This document shows positions 1-6,031 of a stretch of 8,634 nucleotides of DNA, in pieces. A program made the translations under genes and the position numbers. This DNA is from JAOTYV01 sp041557595 (GTDB lineage Bacteria; Pseudomonadota; Alphaproteobacteria; UBA8366). The notes beneath the pieces are model-generated. The model had not been told where the DNA came from, made no database searches, and saw only the letters and a program-made list of their open reading frames with translations. Each line of letters starts with the position of its first letter. Within the stretch, counting starts at the first letter, position 1. Location: NCBI GenBank assembly GCA_041557595.1, contig JBFFGE010000188.1:1-8634 (forward strand), read 5' to 3'.

Positions 1-251
1 ATGTCCGGCTCGGGACACGCTTCGAGGACCGCCGCCCGGCCCGCGTCGCCAGTGATGTCGGCGGCGACGGCGATTACCGCCACGCCTGTCGCCTCGCGAA
101 TTTCCGCGGCCACCGCGTCCAGCGTTTCCGCCGTGCGCGCATTGAGGACGAGGTCCACCCCTTCCCGCGCGAGCGAAACGGCGCACGCCTTGCCCAACCC
201 CTTGGAGGATGCGCAAACGATCGCTTTCTTGCCCTGCAAACCCAAATCCAT
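1..251 (-). CDS. SDR family oxidoreductase, N-terminal part (cut by window edge)
   Basis: Only the first 83 residues are in the window; the gene continues past position 1. The protein opens with a Rossmann fold: a short beta strand (residues 9-14), then the glycine-rich cofactor loop ASSKGLGKA (14-22), a variant of the TGxxxGxG motif of classical short-chain dehydrogenases. An arginine in LNAR after the second strand suggests NADP(H) preference, and VAADIT near residues 69-74 matches the Asp that contacts adenine. The NNAG motif and the catalytic Tyr-Lys pair lie outside the window, so the substrate cannot be deduced. Related proteins are often named 3-oxoacyl-ACP reductase, usually without proof. 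The ATG has a good ribosome binding site (GGGAG, 7 nt upstream), and only 14 nt separate it from the hda stop, so it is probably the last visible gene of the operon. Confidence 0.85.
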   Translation of the reverse strand, partial: MDLGLQGKKAIVCASSKGLGKACAVSLAREGVDLVLNARTAETLDAVAAEIREATGVAVIAVAADITGDAGRAAVLEACPEPD

Positions 252-265
252 GGTCTCGCTCCCTG

Positions 266-943
266 TCAGCCCAAGTTTTCGTCGTGCAGCACATCGCGTG
301 CGAGGGGAACGGTCACGCGCCGGCCCCCCGCCAGCGCCGCCGCATCGAGCGCCGCGGCGACCCGCCGCGCCGCCTCGAACGAGCGCTCCATATGCATGAC
401 GAGATAGGTAATGACTTCCTGTTCGACGCGAAGCTGCCGATCGGCGAACAGCTTGACCAGCACGGCGCCAATCAACCCTTCATCCGGCGCACCGACCGCC
501 AGCGCCGGAATGGCCACAAGGCGCGACCGGAGATCGTCGAGCGTCAGCGTCCAGCGGGCCGGTGGCGCGCCCGCCGTCAGCAGCAGATGGCCGCCCCGCT
601 CCGCGATCATGTTGTAAAAGTGAAATAGCTTGGTCTCGTCGATACCGCGGTCGGCGTCCTCGACCGCCCAGGTCACGCCTTTCGCCAATAGCGCATCGAG
701 CTCCATCGTATTGAATACCGACGCGTCGAGGAGGAAGCCGCCGCTATGGGCGCAGAAAACCTGGGTCAGATGGGTCTTGCCGCATCCGGGCGGCCCATAC
801 AGGCAAATTCCGGGGGACGGCCAGTCGGGCCAGCGATCGATCATATCCACCGCCGCCTCGTTGCAGTTGGCGACGAGAAAATCCTCCCACCCCATCGCGG
901 GACGGTGGTCGAACTCGAAAGTAATCTGGGAGCTCGTCGTCAT
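266..943 (-). CDS. hdaA: DnaA regulatory inactivator Hda/HdaA (DnaA paralogue, AAA+ ATPase)
   Basis: This 225-residue AAA+ protein resembles the central domain of DnaA without its DNA-binding domain IV, the layout of Hda. In known members Hda binds the DNA-loaded sliding clamp and stimulates ATP hydrolysis by DnaA, which prevents re-initiation (RIDA). The N-terminal QITFEF (residues 6-11) sits where Hda proteins carry their clamp-binding hexapeptide. Walker A is GPPGCGKT (50-57), Walker B is WAVEDAD (92-98), sensor I is around LLTAG (121-125), box VII is LRSRL (138-142), and a sensor II-like arginine is in the helix near 187-194. The HRPAMGWEDFLVA stretch and the WPDWPSPG segment before Walker A are typical of alphaproteobacterial HdaA. 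The start ATG overlaps the stop of the upstream permease gene by ATGA and lacks a clear Shine-Dalgarno, so translation is probably coupled. Confidence 0.9.
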   Translation of the reverse strand: MTTSSQITFEFDHRPAMGWEDFLVANCNEAAVDMIDRWPDWPSPGICLYGPPGCGKTHLTQVFCAHSGGFLLDASVFNTMELDALLAKGVTWAVEDADRGIDETKLFHFYNMIAERGGHLLLTAGAPPARWTLTLDDLRSRLVAIPALAVGAPDEGLIGAVLVKLFADRQLRVEQEVITYLVMHMERSFEAARRVAAALDAAALAGGRRVTVPLARDVLHDENLG

Positions 944-2034
944 GATGCGTCGTCGGATGGCGGTGGCGGCTGAGGGACGCCGCCATGATACATCACGCTC
1001 TGCAGATAGTGCGACAGGCCGAAGCGAATCAGCACGCCGATCACCGCCGTAATCGGAATCGCCAACAGGATGCCGACAAACCCGAACAGAGCACCGCCGG
1101 CCATGAGGGCGAAGATGATCCAGACCGCATGCAGGTTGACCCGGTCGCCGACCAGCTTGGGCGTCAGGAAATTACCTTCGATAAGCTGCCCCACCAAGAA
1201 GACCGCCGCGACAAGGGCCACCTGACCGATAGAGTCGAACTGCGCAATCGCCAACCCCATGCCGATGACGAAACCGATCAGCATGCCGAAATACGGAACG
1301 AAAGAGACGATCCCGGTGCCCAGACCGATAATCAGCCCGAAATCGAGTCCGACGAGCGACAGGCCGATGCCATAGAACAGGCCAAGCAACAGGCACACCG
1401 TGGATTGCCCGCGGACGAAGCCGGCCAGGGTTTCATCGACCAAAGCGGCCTGCGCCCGGATCGTGTGGACGTGATGCCGGGGCAACCAGGAATCGACGCG
1501 CGCGACAATTCGATCCCAATCGCGCAACAGATAAAACGCGACGATCGGCGTGATCACGAAAAGCGACAGCAGGTTGAGGGTGATTTCCACGCCGCCGGCG
1601 ATATTGCCGAATAACCTCAGCATGAATTTCGCGACGCCGCCGAGATTCTCGCCAAGAAACTGTGTGACCTTTTGCGTGCCCTCGCCGCTCTCAAAGTAAA
1701 TTCTGACGAATTCGACCAGCGGCGCTGCCTTCTGTTCGATCGCATCGATGTAACCGGGAACCCGCTGAATGAACCGGACCAATTGCGAATACAACAGCGG
1801 CGCGAGCAGTCCCAGCGCCAGCATGAACAAGATAAAGAAGACCGCGGTGACGACGACCGTGGACCACGTCCGGGACAAACCCGCTTTTTCCAGCCGATCG
1901 CAAACCGGGTCGAGAAAATAGGCAACCGCAAACCCGGCGACGAACGGAAACAGGACGTCCCGCAACAGGATCAGCGCAAGAACGAAGACAACGAAGAATC
2001 CAATCCAAACCGATGCACGCTGCTGCGTCGTCAT
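940..2034 (-). CDS. AI-2E family transporter (PerM/YdiK-type membrane protein)
   Basis: A polytopic inner-membrane protein of 364 residues, the usual size for the AI-2E exporter/permease family (PF01594). Hydrophobic segments fall near residues 9-24, 28-41, 58-82, 150-170, 212-260 and 270-336, with a polar helical section around 85-140 as in the family. The C-terminal hallmark is clear: PYFGMLIG (247-254), QLIEGNFLTPKLVGDR (283-298) and the LFGFVGILLAIP run (316-327). A proline-rich cytoplasmic tail follows. Members are named for autoinducer-2 export, but most act on other or unknown substrates, some as Na+/H+ antiporters, so no substrate is claimed. Two starts are possible: ATG at 2034 (chosen; AGGAG about 8 nt upstream) or GTG one codon earlier at 2037, which would overlap the previous gene as GTGA. 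The 3' end overlaps hda by 4 nt. Confidence 0.9.
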   Translation of the reverse strand: MTTQQRASVWIGFFVVFVLALILLRDVLFPFVAGFAVAYFLDPVCDRLEKAGLSRTWSTVVVTAVFFILFMLALGLLAPLLYSQLVRFIQRVPGYIDAIEQKAAPLVEFVRIYFESGEGTQKVTQFLGENLGGVAKFMLRLFGNIAGGVEITLNLLSLFVITPIVAFYLLRDWDRIVARVDSWLPRHHVHTIRAQAALVDETLAGFVRGQSTVCLLLGLFYGIGLSLVGLDFGLIIGLGTGIVSFVPYFGMLIGFVIGMGLAIAQFDSIGQVALVAAVFLVGQLIEGNFLTPKLVGDRVNLHAVWIIFALMAGGALFGFVGILLAIPITAVIGVLIRFGLSHYLQSVMYHGGVPQPPPPSDDAS

Positions 2035-2654
2035 CACGGCCTCTCCTCTTCCGATGGCCGCCGCCGCGGCAGGCCCTCGAGATTATCCGCCTCGCGGTCG
2101 ATAAATTCGCCGCTGCCGGTCAGCCATTGCACGAGATAGAGCGCGCCGGAAGCCAATGTCGTCGCGGCCACCGTGTATTCCAATGCCATCACCTGCCCGA
2201 CATCGGACCAGCCCAATCCGAGATTCGCCAGCGCGACCGCGGCCAAAACGATCTGCGCCACCGTATTGATCTTGCTGACGAACAACGGCTTCATTTTGAT
2301 CGGGCGTTCGACGATTTGCGACAAAACCGTACCGCCGACGATCAAGATGTCGCGCGACACGATGATAATCACCAGCCAGATGCCGATCTCGTCGACGATG
2401 CCCAGGGTCACAAACACGCATACGAGCATGACCTTGTCCGCGATCGGGTCGAGATAGCTGCCGAGCACACTTTCGGCATCGAATCGTTTCGCGATATATC
2501 CGTCGATGCCGTCGGATACCCCGGCCGCGACAAACAGCCAAAATGCGGCGGTCCACTGACCCGAGACGATCATCCATACCATCACGGGCACGGCGAGCAA
2601 TCGAGCCAGGGTGATCAGGTTGGGTAGGCTGGCGACCAGGAAACGGCCGTTCAC
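2034..2654 (-). CDS. CDP-alcohol phosphatidyltransferase family protein (PgsA-like)
   Basis: A 206-residue integral membrane enzyme of the CDP-alcohol phosphatidyltransferase family (PF01066), which moves a phosphatidyl group from CDP-diacylglycerol to an alcohol in the inner membrane. The signature is present as D48-x2-D51-G52-x2-A55-K56-x8-G65-x3-D69-x3-D73. The four aspartates that bind metal and catalyse are intact, but the usual arginine after alanine is lysine. LPNLITLARLL near the N-terminus is typical of PgsA-like members. Hydrophobic segments lie near 12-30, 33-46, 74-86, 91-113, 131-147 and 157-177. The acceptor may be glycerol-3-phosphate (PgsA) or phosphatidylglycerol (cardiolipin synthase-like). 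In many alphaproteobacteria the main pgsA is elsewhere, so this may be a paralogue and no symbol is given. The start is GTG, with GAGGG 7 nt upstream and no in-frame ATG nearby. Confidence 0.88.
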   Translation of the reverse strand: MNGRFLVASLPNLITLARLLAVPVMVWMIVSGQWTAAFWLFVAAGVSDGIDGYIAKRFDAESVLGSYLDPIADKVMLVCVFVTLGIVDEIGIWLVIIIVSRDILIVGGTVLSQIVERPIKMKPLFVSKINTVAQIVLAAVALANLGLGWSDVGQVMALEYTVAATTLASGALYLVQWLTGSGEFIDREADNLEGLPRRRPSEEERP

Positions 2655-2680
2655 GAGGTTTCCCTCATAGCGGAGCCCAT
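2651..2680 (-). other. Possible nine-codon leader cistron before the phosphatidyltransferase gene
   Basis: In the 39-nt gap after the DUF2066 stop there is an ATG at 2680 with a strong Shine-Dalgarno, GGGAG at 2688-2692, spaced 7 nt. It opens the frame MGSAMRETS, ending in a TGA at 2653-2651 that overlaps the GTG start of the next gene as GTGA. A ribosome finishing this frame would stop on the phosphatidyltransferase start. The motif and spacing are seen directly; that it is translated or regulates anything is inference. Confidence 0.25.
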
Positions 2681-2693
2681 GCCGCTTCTCCCG

Positions 2694-3803
2694 TTATCGC
2701 GCCCGCGGACGCACGAACCAGCTGTCGGTCTCGGCCGAATAGACCATGTCCAGATCCTTCAGCGACAGCGCGCGCCGCAACTGCTCCGGACTTCCCATGA
2801 AGACGACGTTCACCTCGGCCTCGCGCACCGACAGCCGCGCCACATCGAGTTTCTTGACGGACGGCACGGAAGCCATCTTGCGGCGGACGGACAGCCAATC
2901 GCCGAGCCGCAGCAACGGTACGACCACCCGAATCCTCTGCTCGGCATCAATTTCCTGAAGATTTTCCCGTTTCCAGGCCTCTTCGATGTCGCTGATCGTT
3001 TCGCGAACCGCCTGATTCAAAAGCGTGGCGCGGTCGACGCCTTCGGGAACGGCGAACTGGCGAAGCGCGCGGCTCGGCGGCGCGCCCGGCTGGTGGTAGG
3101 TCAGGTTGACCGAAGCGCCGGATTGACCGCTCGCCCGATCGACCCGGACCTGCGCCACCGCGACGAACACGCTGAACGCCTTGTATCTTTCGGCGATGGC
3201 CCTCAACCGGGCGTCATCCCCCGCGAGCGCCTGTTGCGGGCTGATGGTCGAGACGTCCGCCAATTCCCGCAGCGGAAGGATAATCGGCAAAAGACCCGAT
3301 GGCGACGGATGCCGGGCCCAGGCGTCGAACCAGGGGTTCGGCTCGTCCCACAGCAGAATCGCTCCGCCGCGGCGATACACCGGAAGCACCAATGTCGGCC
3401 GACTCGCCACCTCCGCATAGGGAATGCCCGCGCTCCGCAGCATGGCGCGAACGCCCTCCGGCCGGAACCGCACGCTCAGCGTCGCGAGATAGCGTCCGCC
3501 GCCGAATCGTTCCTTGGACACGGAAATATCGCGCAAGGCCCGGGAAACCATTTCTTCGGTCACCGGCGGCAACCGTTCGTGGTCGATCCGTTGGGTCAGG
3601 CGCTCGAACAGCGTCCGCAACGCCGCGGCCTGCGCTTTGGCGAGGCCGTTGGTCTTCGCCGAAACCTCGTCGGCCGCCCGCTCGTCGACCGGAACATCGG
3701 CGACTGTATAAATATCCGCCGCGCGCGCCACGCCTGTTTCAAACAAGAGCAGGACGATCGCGGTTATGGTTAAGAGACGTCCGATTCCACGCATATGGTG
3801 CAT
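2694..3803 (-). CDS. DUF2066 domain-containing secreted protein
   Basis: A protein of 369 residues from ATG 3803, or 366 from ATG 3794. A signal peptide is plain: a short positive start, a leucine/isoleucine-rich core and an A-R-A site before ADIYTV, so the mature protein should be periplasmic or membrane-attached by its N-terminus. The mature part starts with YTVADVPVDERAADEVSAKT, has a QAAALRTLFERLT helix and the strand pair GRYLATLSVRFRP, all as I remember for DUF2066 proteins. No catalytic motif is recognisable and the function is unknown. In gammaproteobacteria DUF2066 genes also tend to sit between purMN, a PerM-like permease and hda, which supports the assignment (from memory). The frame stays open upstream as far as 4451 only because it runs antisense to purM; the signal peptide fixes the real start near 3794-3803. 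It is the first gene of the minus-strand operon. Confidence 0.8.
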   Translation of the reverse strand: MHHMRGIGRLLTITAIVLLLFETGVARAADIYTVADVPVDERAADEVSAKTNGLAKAQAAALRTLFERLTQRIDHERLPPVTEEMVSRALRDISVSKERFGGGRYLATLSVRFRPEGVRAMLRSAGIPYAEVASRPTLVLPVYRRGGAILLWDEPNPWFDAWARHPSPSGLLPIILPLRELADVSTISPQQALAGDDARLRAIAERYKAFSVFVAVAQVRVDRASGQSGASVNLTYHQPGAPPSRALRQFAVPEGVDRATLLNQAVRETISDIEEAWKRENLQEIDAEQRIRVVVPLLRLGDWLSVRRKMASVPSVKKLDVARLSVREAEVNVVFMGSPEQLRRALSLKDLDMVYSAETDSWFVRPRAR

Positions 3804-3869
3804 TGCATTCAGTGACGGATGGGGTATCTTCGGCGCCCCGATATATACAGATTTAGCGGCGAGGACGCT
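3804..3869. promoter_or_regulatory. Divergent start region between the DUF2066 operon and purMN
   Basis: Both transcription units should start here, yet only 15 bp lie between the outermost ATGs (3803 minus, 3819 plus). The stretch around 3841-3875 is AT-rich for this genome and holds TATATA-like (3842-3847) and TATAGC (3869-3874) sequences that could be -10 boxes. No -35 box with good spacing stands out on either strand. Promoters probably lie inside the annotated N-terminal coding parts. Assignment is by position only. Confidence 0.3.
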
Positions 3870-4949
3870 ATAGCCCGCAATCGGACCCCCGGCGGTATCA
3901 CCTACAAGGACGCCGGCGTCGATATCGACGCCGGAAACCGGTTGGTGGACTTGATCAAGCCGCACGCCCGTTCCACAACCAGACCCGGCGCGGACACGGT
4001 TTTGGGCGGATTTGGGGGACTGTTCGACCTCAAAGCCGCGGGATTCACCGATCCGATCCTGGTCGCCGCAACCGACGGCGTGGGCACGAAACTCAAGATC
4101 GCGATCCTGGCCGGCCGGCACGATACAATCGGCGTCGATCTGGTCGCCATGTGCGTCAACGACCTGGTCGTTCAAGGCGCCGAGCCTTTGTTTTTTCTCG
4201 ATTATTTTGCCACCGCGGCGCTCGATCCAGCGATGGCGAGCGGCGTGGTCGCCGGCATTGCCGAGGGCTGCCGGCAAGCCAATTGCGCCCTGATCGGCGG
4301 AGAAACCGCGGAAATGCCCGGTTTGTATAAATCGGGCGATTACGATCTGGCCGGATTTTCGGTCGGCGCAGTCGAACGCGACGGCGTGCTGACCGGCGAT
4401 TCGGTTCAGGACGGCGATATCATCCTTGGCCTCGGCTCCAGCGGCGTCCATTCGAACGGCTTTTCGCTGGTCCGCAAGGTGGTCGAGATAAGCGGACTTT
4501 CCTATGGTGATCCCGCCCCCTTCGCAACCGGCATGACGCTCGGCGACGCGCTGTTAACGCCGACCCGCATCTATGTCCGAAGCGTCCTTGCGGCAATCCG
4601 CGCCGCGGGAACCGGCGAAATCCATGCCCTTGCCCATATCACCGGCGGCGGCCTGGTGGAAAACCTGCCGCGCGTACTGCCGGACGGACTTTGCGCCCAT
4701 ATCGACCAGACGGCCTGGCCGCGCCCGGCGGTTTTCGAGTGGATTGCCGAGACCGGCGGGATCGAACCGGCCGAGATGCTGCGGACTTTCAATTGCGGGG
4801 TCGGCATGGCGATCGTCGTCCCGCCGAAGGCCCTGGAAGCGGCGACGAACGCCCTTCGGGGCGCAGGGGAAGAAGTGTTCCGCATCGGCCGCATCGCGCC
4901 GCGCGCGGGTGACGACGCGATCCGCATCGAAAACGGTCCCCTGTCGTGA
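3819..4949 (+). CDS. purM: Phosphoribosylformylglycinamidine cyclo-ligase (AIR synthase)
   Basis: PurM closes the imidazole ring of formylglycinamidine ribonucleotide, using ATP, to give aminoimidazole ribonucleotide (fifth step of de novo purine synthesis, cytosol). The ATP-binding and active-site regions are intact: YKDAGVDIDAGN (29-40), GGFGGLFDL (63-71), ATDGVGTKLKIA (84-95), DLVAMCVNDLVVQGAEPLFF (107-126), IGGETAEMPGLY (159-170) and GLGSSGVHSNGFSL (204-217). The length of 376 residues from ATG 3819 is longer than the usual 345-355, because the first 25 or so residues resemble nothing in the family. Conserved sequence begins near residue 28. No other ATG, GTG or TTG lies in frame before that; an ATA at 3870 is preceded by GAGGA. 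The true start is therefore uncertain. The stop overlaps the purN start by GTGA. It is divergent from the DUF2066 operon. Confidence 0.95.
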   Translation: MGYLRRPDIYRFSGEDAIARNRTPGGITYKDAGVDIDAGNRLVDLIKPHARSTTRPGADTVLGGFGGLFDLKAAGFTDPILVAATDGVGTKLKIAILAGRHDTIGVDLVAMCVNDLVVQGAEPLFFLDYFATAALDPAMASGVVAGIAEGCRQANCALIGGETAEMPGLYKSGDYDLAGFSVGAVERDGVLTGDSVQDGDIILGLGSSGVHSNGFSLVRKVVEISGLSYGDPAPFATGMTLGDALLTPTRIYVRSVLAAIRAAGTGEIHALAHITGGGLVENLPRVLPDGLCAHIDQTAWPRPAVFEWIAETGGIEPAEMLRTFNCGVGMAIVVPPKALEAATNALRGAGEEVFRIGRIAPRAGDDAIRIENGPLS

Positions 4950-5602
4950 CCGCGCCGCTGCAGGTCGGCGTCTTGATTTCCGGCCGGGGCTCCAATCTGC
5001 AGGCGCTGATCGACGCGTGCGCCGCACCGGATTTCCCCGCGCAGATCGTCCTCGTGATCGCCAACAACCCTGATGCCGCCGGCCTCCGGCGCGCCGACGC
5101 GGCCGGCATCGCCACAACCGTTATCGACCATCGCGACTATCCGGATCGCCGCAGCTTCGACGCCGCACTCGACGTTTCGCTACGCGACGCCGGCGCGGAA
5201 ATCGTCTGTCTCGCCGGCTTCATGCGACTGCTGACCGCAGAATTCGTCGACGGATGGAGCGATCGGGTGCTGAATGTCCACCCCTCTCTATTGCCCGCGT
5301 TCAAGGGGATGCATGCGCAGCGGGACGCCATCGAAGCGGGCGTCAAAATCGCCGGCTGCACCGTTCACGTGGTGCGCCCCGAGATGGACAGCGGTCCGAT
5401 CATCGCACAGGCGGCGGTGCCGGTGCTGCCCGGCGACGACGAAGACACGCTCGCCGCCCGGATCCTCGAAATGGAACATGTCATCTATCCGCTGGCGCTG
5501 CGCCTGATTGCCGAGGGACGGGTGCGCATTGCCGGCATGGTGGCCGAAACGGCGGGGGCGCCCCCGAATCCCGCGACGCTGGCCAACCCAAGCGGCGACT
5601 AA
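4946..5602 (+). CDS. purN: Phosphoribosylglycinamide formyltransferase
   Basis: PurN transfers a formyl group from 10-formyltetrahydrofolate to glycinamide ribonucleotide, the third step of de novo purine synthesis (cytosol). The 218-residue protein has the phosphate-binding loop SGRGSNLQ (12-19), the AGFMRLLT segment (90-97) and the catalytic block NVHPSLLPAFKG (110-121), with Asn110 and His112 as the equivalents of E. coli Asn106 and His108. Asp148 in EMDSG is the third catalytic residue. The folate-side motif GCTVHVV (137-143) and the PIIAQAAVPV strand are intact. The GTG start overlaps the purM TGA by 4 nt and has no clear Shine-Dalgarno, so it is probably translated by coupling from purM. 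The C-terminus has a short non-conserved tail after residue 200. Confidence 0.95.
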   Translation: MTAPLQVGVLISGRGSNLQALIDACAAPDFPAQIVLVIANNPDAAGLRRADAAGIATTVIDHRDYPDRRSFDAALDVSLRDAGAEIVCLAGFMRLLTAEFVDGWSDRVLNVHPSLLPAFKGMHAQRDAIEAGVKIAGCTVHVVRPEMDSGPIIAQAAVPVLPGDDEDTLAARILEMEHVIYPLALRLIAEGRVRIAGMVAETAGAPPNPATLANPSGD

Positions 5603-5741
5603 GCGACCCTCTTGCGATTTTTAACGCGGCGATATACCTAAGGATCGAATAACGGATCGTTCCGGCAACACGGAACCGCCCCGCAACAATATCCATGATA
5701 TCGCTTTAACCGGCGGGATTCAGCAGTCGAGGGACTTCAAT

Positions 5742-5876
5742 ATGGAACCGGAAATGCAACATCTGCGCGCGCCGCGGGAAAACCTGGAAACCTGGAACCT
5801 GGTGGTCAAGTTGTTTTTCTATAGCTCGATCGCAATTGGCGTCTTGCTGTCGGTGATGGCGATAACGCTGACCTGA
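5742..5876 (+). CDS. Small single-pass membrane protein (44 aa), possibly aa3-type cytochrome c oxidase subunit IV-like
   Basis: This frame begins at an ATG with a good ribosome binding site (GAGGG, 8 nt upstream) and encodes 44 residues. The first 19 are polar and charged (MEPEMQHLRAPRENLETWN). Residues 20-44 form one hydrophobic helix rich in Val, Leu, Ile and Phe, ending in ITLT. A soluble head followed by one C-terminal helix, with a Trp just before the helix, fits the alphaproteobacterial aa3-type cytochrome c oxidase subunit IV family (PF07835), whose members have 40-60 residues. The match is by overall shape, not a diagnostic motif, so that identity is tentative; an unrelated small membrane protein is the alternative. 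It lies 139 nt after purN on the same strand and is convergent with ndk. It is easily missed by size cutoffs. Confidence 0.6.
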   Translation: MEPEMQHLRAPRENLETWNLVVKLFFYSSIAIGVLLSVMAITLT

Positions 5877-5929
5877 CTTCAGCGATCGCCGCTCTCGGGC
5901 GTCGGCCCCGTGCAGCGGCAAGAGCCTGT

Positions 5930-5984
5930 TAGACCATTTCTTGTTTAAATTAACTCATTTGAAATGGTCTATCTCTTGGTTTTT
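5930..5984 (+). terminator. 11-bp perfect inverted repeat followed by T-rich tract, terminator-like
   Basis: TAGACCATTTC (5930-5940) and GAAATGGTCTA (5961-5971) are exact reverse complements around a 20-nt AT-rich spacer. On the plus strand a T-rich run follows (5972-5984, ending in five T), which would let it end transcription from purMN and the small gene. The long loop and low-GC stem are unusual for an intrinsic terminator. A dispersed repeat or operator is an alternative. Confidence 0.4.
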
Positions 5985-5986
5985 AC

Positions 5987-6030
5987 GCAAATACGCCGCC
6001 GCGAACCCTTTCGATTCGCTCGGGATTTGC
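5987..6030. repeat. Nested inverted repeat directly after the ndk stop
   Basis: An outer pair, GCAAAT (5987-5992) and ATTTGC (6025-6030), encloses an inner pair, GCGAA (6001-6005) and TTCGC (6015-6019). The structure ends one base before the ndk stop codon. It could fold in ndk mRNA as a 3'-end stem, but no T run follows on the minus strand, so it is not a standard terminator. The form resembles short palindromic elements scattered between genes in alphaproteobacteria; copy number cannot be judged here. Confidence 0.4.
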
Positions 6031-6031
6031 T

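Noticed and set aside
985..1614. Plus-strand frame of 209 codons opposite the permease gene, rich in Asp, Gln and Arg
   Set aside because: It mirrors the membrane-protein codons of the real gene on the other strand; no domain, no ribosome site.
2679..3773. Plus-strand frame of 364 codons opposite DUF2066
   Set aside because: The product is a His/Arg/Gln-rich low-complexity sequence typical of antisense frames, whereas the minus strand encodes a signal peptide and a family-like protein.
3804..4451. Upstream extension of the DUF2066 reading frame to 585 codons
   Set aside because: This part is antisense to well-conserved purM codons and lies before an obvious signal peptide. It is open only through codon bias.
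5612..5638. Possible promoter TTGCGA / TATACC before the small membrane protein gene
   Set aside because: The spacer is only 15 nt and the boxes are weak; the gene may be read from the purMN transcript.
5659..5676. Hairpin GTTCCG-gcaaca-CGGAAC after purN
   Set aside because: Only 6 bp and no T run follows, so it is not a convincing terminator; such stems are common by chance.
5629..5704. Distant inverted repeat GCGATAT / ATATCGC
   Set aside because: Seven bases 62 nt apart are not significant without other support.
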